A DNA stretch of 64,000 nucleotides, taken from the NCBI RefSeq assembly GCF_008831045.1, contig NZ_WAJS01000009.1, positions 26,032 through 90,031 on the forward strand. Reading direction: 5' to 3'. This document shows, one piece after another, positions 31,306 to 42,155 of this stretch. The translations under genes and the position numbers were made by a program. Position 1 is the first letter of the stretch, and each line of letters opens with the position of its first letter. This DNA comes from Adlercreutzia muris. GTDB lineage: Bacteria > Actinomycetota > Coriobacteriia > Coriobacteriales > Eggerthellaceae. The notes under the pieces are model-generated. The model was not told where the DNA came from and did not search any database. It was given only the letters and a program-made list of their open reading frames with translations.

Positions 31306-33662
31306 TGGGGGAGGATCTTCGGCCGCCCCGGCCCCATCTGCCGCCGCTGCTGGTTGCGGGCCTCGTCTTGTGGGGAGCCACGGCCCTGCTATGGCCGGCG
31401 CTTGCGGGAGCTTCGACGAAGGCGCTCGTTGCTGGTGGCACCGCATCGCTCGCGGCGGCCGTTGCCGTGGCGGCATGTTTGCTGCGGCGCGGTACGGCAC
31501 CCTTGGGGGCCGTGGCGCTTCTGGCCCTGCTCGTTGCCGCGGCCTCCTCCTGCGCGGGCGCGGCAACGCTCCATGGGGGGTCTGCCGCCGCTCGCGATGG
31601 CGCGGGCCTGTGGCACTGCACCTTGACAACCGACGCGAAGCCCGGGGACTTCGGCTGGCAGGCCGAGGCGCGAGCCCGCGACGGCTCGGGGGTCGTGGTG
31701 CCGGTGCGACTGTACCTGCCTGAGGATGGCGCAGGGCTGCTCCAAGGGGACCGGGTTAGGGTCGAGGGCTCCTTTCGCGAGCCGGCGGAGGAATCCCGCG
31801 ACTTCTTCTGGAATGGAGGCCTGGCAGGATCGATCTCGTCAACCGCTTGGGAACGGGAAGGGGAGGCGCCTCCCTTGGGCACCCTGCGCCAGCGGGCCAT
31901 TGCGGCGGTGGCGGAGCACGGGGGTCGTGGGGGCGCCCTCGTACAGGCCCTCGTCTGCGGCTATCGCGGCCCGCTGGAGCTTGCGGACGGCTACGCCCCG
32001 TTCCAAACCGTAGGGCTCGCCCATCTCGTGGCCGTATCGGGGGCCCATTTGTCCCTCGTCACCATGTTCGTGGCCCAGCTCCTGCGTTTTGCGCGCCTCG
32101 GGCGCCGGGCCACCGCCGTAGTCACGGCCCTGTTTCTCGCCGCCTACGTGGGATGCGTCGGCATGCCGGTGTCGGCTCTGCGGGCGGCGGTCATGGCCAC
32201 GACGGCGCTGCTGGCCCTCGTCGCCGACCGGCGCAGCTCTGCCCTGAACGCCCTCGGGCTCTGTCTCGTCGTTTTCGTGGGCCTCGATCCGTCCTGCGCC
32301 CTCTCGGCCTCCTTTGCCCTGTCGGCCGGCTCCACCTTGGGGATCGTGCTGCTCGCACCGCTGCTCTCCTCGGTCGCGGCAGGGCGCGGGAAGCGCCTCC
32401 GCTCTTTGGTGGTGGAGCCCGTGGTCCTCACGGTGGCCTCGGCCCTGGCCACCCAGCCCTATGCAGCGGCCCTGTTCTCCCAGGTGCCGCTCCTCGCGCC
32501 CGTGGCCAACGTGATGGCGGCCCCTCTGTTCGCCCTGGCCTGCACTGGGGGCTTCGCAGCAGTGGTGCTCGCGTGTCTGGTGCCCGCGCTCGCCCCCGCG
32601 GCTGTCGGATGCGCCGTGGCAGCTGCGCGACCCCTGGAGGCAGTGGTGGCCGTGCTCGCCCGGGCGCCCGGCAGCTGCCTGCCCGTCGATGTCGAGGCGC
32701 TTCCCATGGTCGCGCTCTCGACGATCCTCGTCGGGGGACTGTGGGTCTGGTGGCCCGTGGTGCGGGCACGGGCCGTCGGCGGGGTCGTGGGAGCGCTGGC
32801 CGCCCTCCTTCTGGCCGCGACAGCGTCCCCGGCCCTGGCTGCCGGCCCTGACGAGATCGTCATGCTGGATGTGGGCCAGGGGGACGCCTTCCTCCTGCGC
32901 AGCCAGGGAGCCACGCTCCTCATCGATACGGGCAATCGCGACGGGCTGCTCAAGGAGGCCATCGCCCGCCAGGGCGTCCATCGCATAGACCGCGTGGCCA
33001 TAACCCATGCCGACGACGACCACTGCGGCTCTCTCCAGGCTCTCGGCGATGTGACCCGCGTGGGCGGCCTTCTCGTGGCCGACGACCTGCTCTCCTGCCC
33101 CTGCGAGAACTGCACGGAGCTGGTGGCCGAGGCCGAGGGAGAGGCCTATCCCGGGGGAATCGAGGGGCTCTCGGTGGGCGACGCCGTGGGCTGCGGCCGC
33201 TTCACGCTGGAAGTGGTCTGGCCGGATGCCTTCGATGACGAGGGCGGCAACGGCGACAGTCTCAGCTTCCTGTGCCTGTGGGACGGCGACGGGGACGGGG
33301 AGGCCGACTGGACGGCGCTCTTCTGCGGCGATGCCGAGGCGGAGGAGCTGGAGGCCATGGCGGCGATGCTTCCGCCCGAAGGAGTTGATGTGCTGAAGGT
33401 GGGCCACCACGGCTCCCGTAGCAGCCTCGACGAGAATCTGGCGCGCCGCCTCGCGCCGGCGGTGGCTCTCGTCGGGGTGGGCCAGTCCAACCGCTACGGG
33501 CACCCGGCACCGGAGGTGCTCGATGCCCTGACGGCGGTCGGGGCGCAGGTGCTCTGCAGCGACGAGGTGGGGGATGCCTCCATTGCATTCTCCATGGAGA
33601 AGCTCTCCGTCACGACCCAGAAGGGCGCCGACCCACCGCCTTCGGGTACAATGGGGCCATGA
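31302..33662 (+). CDS. comEC: ComEC/Rec2 DNA-uptake channel
   Basis: 786 residues. Polytopic membrane protein that moves single-stranded DNA into the cytoplasm. Membrane segments near the N-terminus, an OB-like extracellular segment (about 90-185), the ComEC channel domain (about 200-480) and a C-terminal metallo-beta-lactamase fold (from about 519: MLDVGQGDAFLL, THADDDHCGS, VGHHGSRSS) are all there, so the gene looks intact. ATG overlaps comEA by 4 nt and its own stop overlaps holA by 4 nt. Confidence 0.94.
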   Translation: MMGEDLRPPRPHLPPLLVAGLVLWGATALLWPALAGASTKALVAGGTASLAAAVAVAACLLRRGTAPLGAVALLALLVAAASSCAGAATLHGGSAAARDGAGLWHCTLTTDAKPGDFGWQAEARARDGSGVVVPVRLYLPEDGAGLLQGDRVRVEGSFREPAEESRDFFWNGGLAGSISSTAWEREGEAPPLGTLRQRAIAAVAEHGGRGGALVQALVCGYRGPLELADGYAPFQTVGLAHLVAVSGAHLSLVTMFVAQLLRFARLGRRATAVVTALFLAAYVGCVGMPVSALRAAVMATTALLALVADRRSSALNALGLCLVVFVGLDPSCALSASFALSAGSTLGIVLLAPLLSSVAAGRGKRLRSLVVEPVVLTVASALATQPYAAALFSQVPLLAPVANVMAAPLFALACTGGFAAVVLACLVPALAPAAVGCAVAAARPLEAVVAVLARAPGSCLPVDVEALPMVALSTILVGGLWVWWPVVRARAVGGVVGALAALLLAATASPALAAGPDEIVMLDVGQGDAFLLRSQGATLLIDTGNRDGLLKEAIARQGVHRIDRVAITHADDDHCGSLQALGDVTRVGGLLVADDLLSCPCENCTELVAEAEGEAYPGGIEGLSVGDAVGCGRFTLEVVWPDAFDDEGGNGDSLSFLCLWDGDGDGEADWTALFCGDAEAEELEAMAAMLPPEGVDVLKVGHHGSRSSLDENLARRLAPAVALVGVGQSNRYGHPAPEVLDALTAVGAQVLCSDEVGDASIAFSMEKLSVTTQKGADPPPSGTMGP

Positions 33663-34627
33663 GCAATGAAAGCGAACAGAACCAGCTGCTGGCGGCCTAC
33701 TTGGCCGTCGGCGAGGATGCCCTCAAGCGCGAGGCGGTCATCGCCCGCCTGCGAAAGCGCCTGTCGGCCCTGGGGGACCTCTCCTTCAACGCCGACGACT
33801 TCGACGGCGAGACGGCGGCCGGCGCCGATATCGCCGCCGCCTGCAACACCATGCCCTTCGCGAGCCCGGTGCGCCTCGTCTACGTGCGCAATGCCGAGAA
33901 GCTCAAGAAGGCCGATTCCGAGGAGCTCGTCTCCTACCTGGCCGCGCCGAGCGAGTCCACAGTGCTGGCCCTGGAGGCCGAGAAGCTGGCGAAGAACACG
34001 CGGCTGTACAAGGCCGTCGCCGGCCTCGGCCCCAAGGCCGTCATCGATTGCACGCCGCCCAAGAGCTGGGAGATGCCCAAACGGGTGCGGGCCATGGCCA
34101 CCGGCCACGGCATCGTCCTTACCGAGGGGGCCGCCGGCGCTCTGGTGGAACTCGTGGGCGAGAACACCGTGCATCTGGACAGCGAGCTCAAGAAGATCGC
34201 CCTGGCCCACAGCGGCACCGATGCCGTGGGCGAGCGGGAGGTGCGCAGCCTGGTGGCCCGCACCTCGGAAGTGAAGCCCTGGGACTTCACGGCCGCCTTC
34301 GCCGAGCGGAACCTGGCGAAGTGCCTCGCCCTGCTTTCCCAGATGGAGTCCACTTCGGCCCATGCCCTCATCGCTATGTGCGCCACGCGCATCCGTGAGC
34401 TCATGGCGGCCCAATCGGCTGCCCGCCGCGGGGGCACGCCAGTCGGACAGTTGCTGCACCTGCCCGACTGGCGCGTGAAGAGCCATGGCGCCTGGGCCCG
34501 CAACTTCTCGCCATCCGAGCTGCGGGCGGCTCTCGTCAGCTCCCGCGATGCCGAGCGGGCCATGAAGAGCGGCGCCGACCCCGATGAGGTGTTCTACGGC
34601 TGGCTCGTCGACACCTTGAGACGATAG
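33659..34627 (+). CDS. holA: DNA polymerase III delta subunit
   Basis: 322 residues. Wrench subunit of the clamp loader that opens the beta clamp. Pattern matches HolA: an AAA-like N-terminal domain (LLAAYLAVGEDALKREAV; LVYVRNAEKLKKAD), the central VELVGENTVHLDSELKKIAL, and the C-terminal collar domain ending in FYGWLVDTLRR. It overlaps comEC by 4 nt. A TACAAT -10 lies only 6 nt before the ATG, so a second, leaderless transcript is possible. The comEC-holA order is widely conserved. Confidence 0.92.
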   Translation: MSNESEQNQLLAAYLAVGEDALKREAVIARLRKRLSALGDLSFNADDFDGETAAGADIAAACNTMPFASPVRLVYVRNAEKLKKADSEELVSYLAAPSESTVLALEAEKLAKNTRLYKAVAGLGPKAVIDCTPPKSWEMPKRVRAMATGHGIVLTEGAAGALVELVGENTVHLDSELKKIALAHSGTDAVGEREVRSLVARTSEVKPWDFTAAFAERNLAKCLALLSQMESTSAHALIAMCATRIRELMAAQSAARRGGTPVGQLLHLPDWRVKSHGAWARNFSPSELRAALVSSRDAERAMKSGADPDEVFYGWLVDTLRR

Positions 34628-34637
34628 GAACATCCCC

Positions 34638-35729
34638 GTGCCCGACCTCGATACCCTGATCGCCGACCTCGACGACCGCTACCAGCGGGCCGGCTTCGGC
34701 GAGCCGGTGGCGGTGCTTCCCGATCTGTATCTGGTGAAAGTGCCCCTGCCGGCCAATCCGCTCAAGGCTGTCAACTCCTACTTCATACTGGGAAGCGGGG
34801 GAGAGACCGTCATCGTGGACGTGGGCTTCAACCACCCCGACTGCGAGCGAGCTCTCGATGACGCCCTCGTGGCCCTCGGCCGCTCCTGGGACGGCGTGCG
34901 CATCGTGCTCACCCACTCCCATCCCGACCATACGGGCAATCTCGACCGCATCTGGCGTTCCGGTATGGCGGTGCAGGCCCATCTCCATTCCTTCCAGGAA
35001 GTGAAGAACCTCATGGCCCTGGAGGAGGCGATCTACGGCCCGCTGCTTCTCCAAGCGGCCACCCTCGAGCAGCAGCGGGAGATGACCTTCACCGACGAGG
35101 GCCCGCGGCTCCACGTCTCCGCCGAGCTGCTGCCCCTGGAAACCTATCCCTCCTTCACCTACCTGGCCGAGGGAGACACCGTCGAAGCGGGTCCCTACGC
35201 CTTTCGGGTCATCGAGACCCCGGGGCACGACCGATGGCACATCTGCCTCTACGAGCCCCGGGCGCGCCTCCTCATCGCGGGGGATCATGTGCTGGAGCGC
35301 ATCACGCCGGCTGTCTCCTCGTGGTTTCCCGCCGTCGACGCCCTGGCCCAATTCATGGACAGCCTGCGCAAGGTGGCCGATCTTGAGGTCGATCTCATCC
35401 TGCCGGCTCACGGACGGCCCTTCACCGGTCTCGCCGAGCGCGTCGCTTTCTTGCTCCGCCATCATGAAGAGCGCCTTGAGGAGATCTACGGGTTGGTCCG
35501 CGGCGGCTGCGACGACATCGTCGCCATCTCACAGCAGGCCACATGGCGTTATCCCGATTGGGGAAGCTGGCCCCTCGATCAGAAGTTCTTCTCCATGGGA
35601 GAGACCTTGGCCCACCTCGTCTACCTTGTGCGCCAGGGGCGCATCCTCCAGGGTATCTGCGGCGACGAGTACTACTTCCGCATGCCCTATGATCGCAAGA
35701 ACCTGGCTCTGACTCGCATCCAGGGCTAA
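34638..35729 (+). CDS. Metallo-beta-lactamase-fold hydrolase
   Basis: 363 residues, cytoplasmic. The metal motif THSHPDHTGN (about residues 92-101), GDHVLERITP and PAHGRP supply the usual two-zinc ligands. The length and C-terminal helical region (VAFLLRHHEERLEEIYGLV) resemble the RNase Z/glyoxalase-II-like and LACTB2-like hydrolases. Substrate unknown. GTG start with TAGGAA upstream, 10 nt after holA, so probably in the same operon; convergent with rpsT. Confidence 0.85.
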   Translation: MPDLDTLIADLDDRYQRAGFGEPVAVLPDLYLVKVPLPANPLKAVNSYFILGSGGETVIVDVGFNHPDCERALDDALVALGRSWDGVRIVLTHSHPDHTGNLDRIWRSGMAVQAHLHSFQEVKNLMALEEAIYGPLLLQAATLEQQREMTFTDEGPRLHVSAELLPLETYPSFTYLAEGDTVEAGPYAFRVIETPGHDRWHICLYEPRARLLIAGDHVLERITPAVSSWFPAVDALAQFMDSLRKVADLEVDLILPAHGRPFTGLAERVAFLLRHHEERLEEIYGLVRGGCDDIVAISQQATWRYPDWGSWPLDQKFFSMGETLAHLVYLVRQGRILQGICGDEYYFRMPYDRKNLALTRIQG

Positions 35730-35763
35730 CGCCGCCCTTCGGGATGCGGGGGCGGTGGGCCAT

Positions 35764-35792
35764 AAAAAAGCACCGCCCTGAAGGGCGGCGCC
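35764..35792 (-). terminator. Terminator of rpsT
   Basis: On the minus strand a GCGCCGCCCT/AGGGCGGTGC stem ends in six Ts (minus-strand reading of 35764-35769). The same hairpin can serve the convergent hydrolase transcript less well. Confidence 0.88.
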
Positions 35793-35818
35793 TCTCGCAT
35801 CTGGGCTGGCTGCGCGGG

Positions 35819-36352
35819 TTACTCGGCGCTGTCCTCGGCCGGGGCCTCCTCGCCCTCGGCAGCCTCGGCGGCAGCGGCCTCAGCCTCGGCCTTGGCGGCT
35901 TCCTCGGCCTCCTTGGCCTTGCGCTCAGCGGCCTTCTTCTCCTCCTTCAGCTGCTTCTCGCGGCGCTTCGCCTTCTCGGCGGAAGCCTCGGCCATGGCGG
36001 CCTTGCGGGCCTCCTTGGCAGCGGCCTTCTTGGAGCCGGTCTTCTGGGCCTTGGGCGCCGGCTTCACGTAAGCGGCCTTGTCCTCGGCGGTGGCCACGGA
36101 GTTGGCCAGGGCCATGATGCCGCTCTTGCGGTTGGCGGCCTGGTTCTTGTGGATGACGCCCTTGGAGGCGGCCTTGTCCATCAGACGGCAGGCAGCGCAG
36201 GCGGCGGCGTAGGCCGCGGCGCCATTGCCCTCGGCCACGGCGTCCTTCACGCGACGGGTCGCGGTCTTCAGCTCGCTCTTGACGGCGCGATTGCGCATGC
36301 GGCGCTTCTCGTTGGTGATGATGCGCTTCTTCTGGGACTTGATGTTAGCCAT
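35819..36352 (-). CDS. rpsT: Ribosomal protein S20 with long Ala/Lys/Glu-rich C-terminal extension
   Basis: The first about 86 residues are a standard S20 ([44 protein letters not shown]), which binds 16S rRNA in the 30S subunit. The reading frame then continues for about 90 more residues: a basic Ala/Lys segment, a charged predicted coiled coil ([19 protein letters not shown]) and an acidic tail ending [10 protein letters not shown]. Usual length is 85-90, so the protein is doubled to 177. The start is the ATG at 36350-36352 with AAAGGGC upstream; the frame is open further upstream but that part is not S20-like. Confidence 0.94.
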   Translation of the reverse strand: MANIKSQKKRIITNEKRRMRNRAVKSELKTATRRVKDAVAEGNGAAAYAAACAACRLMDKAASKGVIHKNQAANRKSGIMALANSVATAEDKAAYVKPAPKAQKTGSKKAAAKEARKAAMAEASAEKAKRREKQLKEEKKAAERKAKEAEEAAKAEAEAAAAEAAEGEEAPAEDSAE

Positions 36353-36710
36353 GATTGCTAGCCCTTTCTGGTTCGGTCGTTTCAGATCCCTTTTCCTTGC
36401 GGTATCCAACGACACGAACGCGCAGCGGTAAAGCCCGCCCGGGCATCGTGCGAAATGGAAAGCGGCGGGATTTGCCCGCTTTCTCAGCCCCGGGCCCTGA
36501 GCCCGGAAGGCCGCCAGCAATCGCAATCTCTCAAGCGCAGCCACGTCTGCAGATTTGGCGGTGGAATCACCGCGCGTGCGTATCGCTGGATACACAATGC
36601 GGTAGAATACCAAAGATTCGCATCAGCACCGTGAAGAAATCTGCCCGGGAGGGGCAATTCTTCGCGAGACGCACACATACGCAGGAACCGACCGCGATAA
36701 GAAAGCCATT
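36353..36710. other. Divergent rpsT-lepA intergenic region
   Basis: 358 bp. It must hold the promoters of both genes. A lepA -10 candidate TAGAAT is at 36603-36608, without a convincing -35, giving a leader of about 95 nt. On the minus strand TTTACC followed about 18 nt later by TGGATA could serve rpsT. No RNA gene or repeat is seen. Confidence 0.4.
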
Positions 36711-38516
<1,806 letters not shown>

Positions 38517-38517
38517 C

Positions 38518-38552
38518 AGCGAGGCCGCTCCGTGGGGCGGCCTCGCTCGTTC
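38518..38552 (+). terminator. Terminator of lepA
   Basis: Perfect 11-bp stem AGCGAGGCCGC (38518-38528) with GCGGCCTCGCT (38537-38547), 8-nt loop, then CGTTCG. T tract weak. Confidence 0.75.
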
Positions 38553-38647
38553 GATGGGAAGCGGTGAGCCTTGGCGCCCACAGGGCAAGGCGGCCCCCGC
38601 CGTCTGGCCGAGGCCGCCTTGCGATTGCCCGGAGCGCCGCGAGTGCC

Positions 38648-39295
38648 CTAGCCTTCCAGCACGTCCTCGCGCACGTAGTGGGTCCAGGTCTTGGGCTCTA
38701 TCTCGGGTGGGGTGACGCCGGCCTCGCGCCCGGCCTCGATGCAGCGCAGCATCCAGGCCATGTTGCGACCCAAGGTGCGCATGGTGTGCAGGCCCTCGCC
38801 GTCGCCCTCCACGTCTCCCGGCACCCGGCCGAAGGCGATGTTCCAGTAGCTCGACGGCACCACGGGCATGTTGTTGATCTGGAAGTACTTGTTGATCTGG
38901 TCAGCCGCCTCGATGGTGCCGGCCCGTCGCGCCACGGCGATGCCGGCCGCGGGCTTGAAGCGCAGAAGCGAGCCGCCGGCGTAGAACATGCGGTCGAGCA
39001 GCCCGACGAGCGTGCCGGCCGCCCCGGCATAGTACACCGGCGACCCCACGATGAGCCCGTCGGCCGCAGCGGCCTTCTGGATGAGCCCGTTGCAGGGGTC
39101 GCTGTCGAACACGCAGCGGTTATCGCCCTTCTTCCCGCAGATGCCGCAGGCGATGCACCCGCGGATCTCCTTGTTGCCGATCCAGACCAGCTCGGTCTGT
39201 ACGCCCTCGGCCTCGAGGGCCGCTGCGACCTCCTCCAGCGCGCGGTTGGTGTTGCCCTGCATGCGCGGGCTCCCGTTGATGAGCAGTACTTTCAC
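38648..39295 (-). CDS. Flavodoxin-fold NAD(P)H-dependent oxidoreductase
   Basis: 215 residues. The FMN phosphate-binding loop is at the start (LLINGSPRMQGNTNRAL), and GSPVYYAGAAGTLVGLLDR follows as in NADPH-dependent FMN reductases and iron-sulfur flavoproteins. A Cys-containing segment CIACGICGKKGDNRC at about 47-61 could bind an iron-sulfur cluster or form a redox disulfide. It is the only minus-strand gene between lepA and mtaB. The GTG start has AAGAGGAG upstream. Electron partner unknown. Confidence 0.88.
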   Translation of the reverse strand: MKVLLINGSPRMQGNTNRALEEVAAALEAEGVQTELVWIGNKEIRGCIACGICGKKGDNRCVFDSDPCNGLIQKAAAADGLIVGSPVYYAGAAGTLVGLLDRMFYAGGSLLRFKPAAGIAVARRAGTIEAADQINKYFQINNMPVVPSSYWNIAFGRVPGDVEGDGEGLHTMRTLGRNMAWMLRCIEAGREAGVTPPEIEPKTWTHYVREDVLEG

Positions 39296-39398
39296 GTTTG
39301 TCTCCTCTTCTCGTGTATTCGCCCGCCGTCAGGCGGCCATCCGTTAAACTGTTCGCTATTCTACACTGCATTTCGAACGCGTCCACAAGGTATAAGGT

Positions 39399-39584
39399 AT
39401 GGCGAAGAATACGAACGAGGAATACGACTGGCTCAACGACCCCTTCGACGAGAAGAAGATCGCCGAGGAGCGCGAGCGCATGGCCATGTCCGGCGCATCA
39501 AAGGGACTGGTCGGCGTAGGGTGCCTGCTCGTCGTCATCGGGCTTTTCGCCATGGCGGCCCTGCTGCTGTTCGGCATCCTGTAG
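39399..39584 (+). CDS. Small single-pass membrane protein
   Basis: 61 residues: a charged N-terminal part (NEEYDWLNDPFDEKKIAEER) and one membrane helix at about 36-59 rich in Val, Leu and Gly. I do not recognise a family. It is credible because it has a sharp soluble-then-membrane layout, starts shortly after ACAAGG, and stands in an otherwise empty gap between the divergent reductase and dus. Confidence 0.6.
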   Translation: MAKNTNEEYDWLNDPFDEKKIAEERERMAMSGASKGLVGVGCLLVVIGLFAMAALLLFGIL

Positions 39585-39710
39585 GCTGCCATGGGAAAGG
39601 CGTTCGGCATATACGCGGCCCCCGTCGGTGCGACCGCAGTATGGGAAGCGGCCCCCGTCGGCGCCCCTTGCGCGCTCCTCGCTTCCCTACGCTCGGGGCA
39701 GGCGTAGGCC

Positions 39711-40682
39711 ATGGACGGACTGTTCGGGAAGTACCGGGTGCTTTTGGCCCCCATGGCCGGCGTGACCGACATCGCCTTTCGCACCTTGTGCCGCGAGGCC
39801 GGCGCCGACATGGCCTTCACCGAGATGGTGTCGGCCAAGGGGCTCTCCTTCGCCAACGAGAAGACGCGCCATTTGCTGGCCCTGGCCGACGGCGAGAAAC
39901 AGGTGGCCGTGCAGCTGTTCGGTCACGAGCCGGACGTGATGGCCTCCCAGGCTGCCTGGATCGAGCAGGAGATGGGGGAGAGCCTGGCCTATCTGGACAT
40001 CAACATGGGCTGCCCTGCGCGCAAGATCGTGTCGAAGGGGGACGGCTCGGCCCTCATGCGGGAGCCCGAGCTGGCCGCTGCCATCGTGCGGTCCGTGAGG
40101 GGGGCCGTGGAGCACCCCGTCACGGTGAAGTTTCGCCGCGGCTGGGCCGAGGGCGATGAGACGGCCCCAGCCTTCGCTCGGGCTATGGAAGAGGCTGGCG
40201 CCGACGCCGTGGCGGTGCACGGGCGCTATACCGAGCAACTGTACCGCGGCGCCGCCGACTGGGGCGTTATCGCCCGGGTACGGGAGGCGGTGGGCGTGCC
40301 CGTGGTGGGCAACGGCGATGTGCGCTCGGGCGCCGACGCGGTGCGCATGGCTGCGGAAACCGGCTGCGATGCCGTGATGATCGCCCGGGGCGCCGAGGGC
40401 AACCCGTGGCTGTTCTCCCAGGTGCAGGCTGCGCTCGCGGGGGTACCGGAACCTGCACCGCCGACCGTCAAGGAGCGCATTGCCATGGCCCGCCGCCACG
40501 CCGAGCTGCTCACCCACCGCGAGGGGCGCAACATCGTGCGCATGCGCAAGCACGCCATGTGGTATATGGCGGGCCTGCCCGGCGCCGCCGCGGGCCGCGG
40601 GCGCATCAACTACTGCACGACGCTCGACGATTTCAACCAAGTGTTCGACGACTTGCTGCTCATTGCCCAGGAGCACTCGTGA
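39711..40682 (+). CDS. dus: tRNA-dihydrouridine synthase
   Basis: 323 residues. FMN-dependent TIM barrel reducing uridines in tRNA. The N-terminal LLAPMAGVTDIAFR, the catalytic cysteine in NMGCPARKI (about residue 102), HGRYTEQLYRG and VVGNGDV are the DusB-type markers. The C-terminal helical tRNA-binding domain (RNIVRMRKHAMWYM) is intact. Upstream 126 bp contain a short direct repeat, GCGGCCCCCGTCGG twice. Confidence 0.94.
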   Translation: MDGLFGKYRVLLAPMAGVTDIAFRTLCREAGADMAFTEMVSAKGLSFANEKTRHLLALADGEKQVAVQLFGHEPDVMASQAAWIEQEMGESLAYLDINMGCPARKIVSKGDGSALMREPELAAAIVRSVRGAVEHPVTVKFRRGWAEGDETAPAFARAMEEAGADAVAVHGRYTEQLYRGAADWGVIARVREAVGVPVVGNGDVRSGADAVRMAAETGCDAVMIARGAEGNPWLFSQVQAALAGVPEPAPPTVKERIAMARRHAELLTHREGRNIVRMRKHAMWYMAGLPGAAAGRGRINYCTTLDDFNQVFDDLLLIAQEHS

Positions 40683-40690
40683 TCTGTCCG

Positions 40691-40810
40691 CTGACGCGCC
40701 GCCGGATACCTCAATTCGCTCAGACAGTCCTCGCTTTGGAGAACAGGACATCTAGTCCTGTTCTCGTCGCTGCGGAACTCGCTCGGTTGAGGCACCCGGT
40801 GTCGCGTCAG
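40691..40810. repeat. Foldback element E3 between dus and hemW
   Basis: Outer arms of 24 nt (40691-40714 and 40787-40810) pair at 20 positions. Inside is a perfect 11-bp hairpin, GAGAACAGGAC (40739-40749) with GTCCTGTTCTC (40755-40765). No T run follows the inner hairpin. It begins 9 nt after the dus stop. Confidence 0.7.
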
Positions 40811-40837
40811 CTGCGTTGCTAGAAAAGAGACTATTCT

Positions 40838-41956
40838 ATGCCCTATGATCCCTACAAAGCACTCTACCTGCACATTCCCTTCTGCGTGAAGCGATGCGGG
40901 TACTGCGATTTCGCCACCGCGGCCACCGAGCGCGACTCGCCGGTCATCGACGAGTACGTGGAATCGCTCGTGCTCCAGCTGCGCCGCGCCTCGAAGGAGG
41001 GCGAGCTCGGCCAGATAGAGACGGTGTACCTCGGCGGGGGCACGCCGAGCCACATCGGCATGGGACGGCTGTCCATGCTGCTGTACGCGCTCTCCACGGC
41101 CATGCACCTGGAACCCGAGGTGGAGTGCACCATGGAGGCGAACCCGGAGAGCCTGACCGCGCCCATGGTGCGCGACATCTGGGCGCTCGGGGTGAACCGG
41201 CTCTCCATCGGCGTGCAGTCCTTCGACGACGACGTGCTGCGCATCCTCGGGCGCGCCCACGACGCCGAGGCGGCCCGGGCGGCGGTGCGCATGGCCCAGG
41301 AGCGGTTCCGGAACGTGTCGGTGGACCTCATGGGTGGCATCCCCGGCCAGAGCCTCGCCTCCTTCGAGGCCTCGGTGCGCGAGGCCGTGGCCCTCGGCGT
41401 GACCCATGTGTCGGTGTACCCGCTCGCCATCGAGCCCCGCACCCCCTTCGATGCCGCTGTGATGCGCGGCGAGATGGCCGAGCCGGACGACGATGTGGAG
41501 GCTGCGTGCATGGAGGCAGCGGAGCGCATCCTGGGGGAGGCCGGCTTTATCCGCTACGAGGTGGCCAGCTACGCCCGCCCCGGGTTCGAGAGCCGCCACA
41601 ACACCGCCTACTGGACCGGCGTGCCCTACCTGGGACTCGGCCGCTCGGCGGCGACTATGACCCAGAACGCCGAGCGCCGCATGCGGGTGCAGGACGGGCG
41701 CGTGGTGGACGACCTGAACGCGCGGCAGATGGCCGCCGAGGACCTCATGCTGGCCATGCGCATGGCCCAGGGCGTCTCCGACGAGCGCATCGCCCGGGCG
41801 GCGGCGACCATCGGCGCCGGGGCGGTAGGGGCCGCCTTCGACGAGCTGGCGGCCCTCGGCCTCGCCGAGCACCGGGACGGCCGCTGGCGCCCCACCGAGC
41901 GCGGCTGGCTCTGCGGCAACGAGCTCTACGGCCGCCTGCTGGATTTGGCGCCCTGA
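40838..41956 (+). CDS. hemW: Radical-SAM haem chaperone HemW
   Basis: 372 residues. The radical SAM motif is HIPFCVKRCGYCDF (C-x3-C-x2-C), followed by VYLGGGTPS, ANPESL and GVQSFDDDVLRILGR, as in HemW/CPO-like proteins. HemW delivers haem to respiratory enzymes rather than oxidising coproporphyrinogen; the gene position before hrcA supports this assignment over HemN. ATG start with only a weak AAAAGAGA upstream. Confidence 0.93.
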   Translation: MPYDPYKALYLHIPFCVKRCGYCDFATAATERDSPVIDEYVESLVLQLRRASKEGELGQIETVYLGGGTPSHIGMGRLSMLLYALSTAMHLEPEVECTMEANPESLTAPMVRDIWALGVNRLSIGVQSFDDDVLRILGRAHDAEAARAAVRMAQERFRNVSVDLMGGIPGQSLASFEASVREAVALGVTHVSVYPLAIEPRTPFDAAVMRGEMAEPDDDVEAACMEAAERILGEAGFIRYEVASYARPGFESRHNTAYWTGVPYLGLGRSAATMTQNAERRMRVQDGRVVDDLNARQMAAEDLMLAMRMAQGVSDERIARAAATIGAGAVGAAFDELAALGLAEHRDGRWRPTERGWLCGNELYGRLLDLAP

Positions 41957-42068
41957 GGCCGTGGCCGCGGCCGCCCGGTGCCGTCTGGGTCGGGCGGCGG
42001 GAGTCGTGGGCCCCTGTGCGCCTTCCGCCTGCTCCCATGTGTCGCTTGCGTCGAGATCGGCCCTTTCG

Positions 42069-42098
42069 TTAGCACTCTCGCCGCTTGGTTGCTAAAAT
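42069..42098 (+). promoter_or_regulatory. CIRCE-like operator overlapping the hrcA promoter
   Basis: TTAGCACTC-N9-GGTTGCTAA at 42069-42095 matches CIRCE (TTAGCACTC-N9-GAGTGCTAA) with a perfect left half and two changes in the right. A promoter TTAGCA-N18-TAAAAT (42069-42074, 42093-42098) overlaps it, so HrcA would block its own transcription. Confidence 0.8.
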
Positions 42099-42155
42099 AG
42101 CGTCAACAACGGCGCGCCCGCAGGGGGCGCCGGCGGGGAAGCGAAAGGAGCGGTC

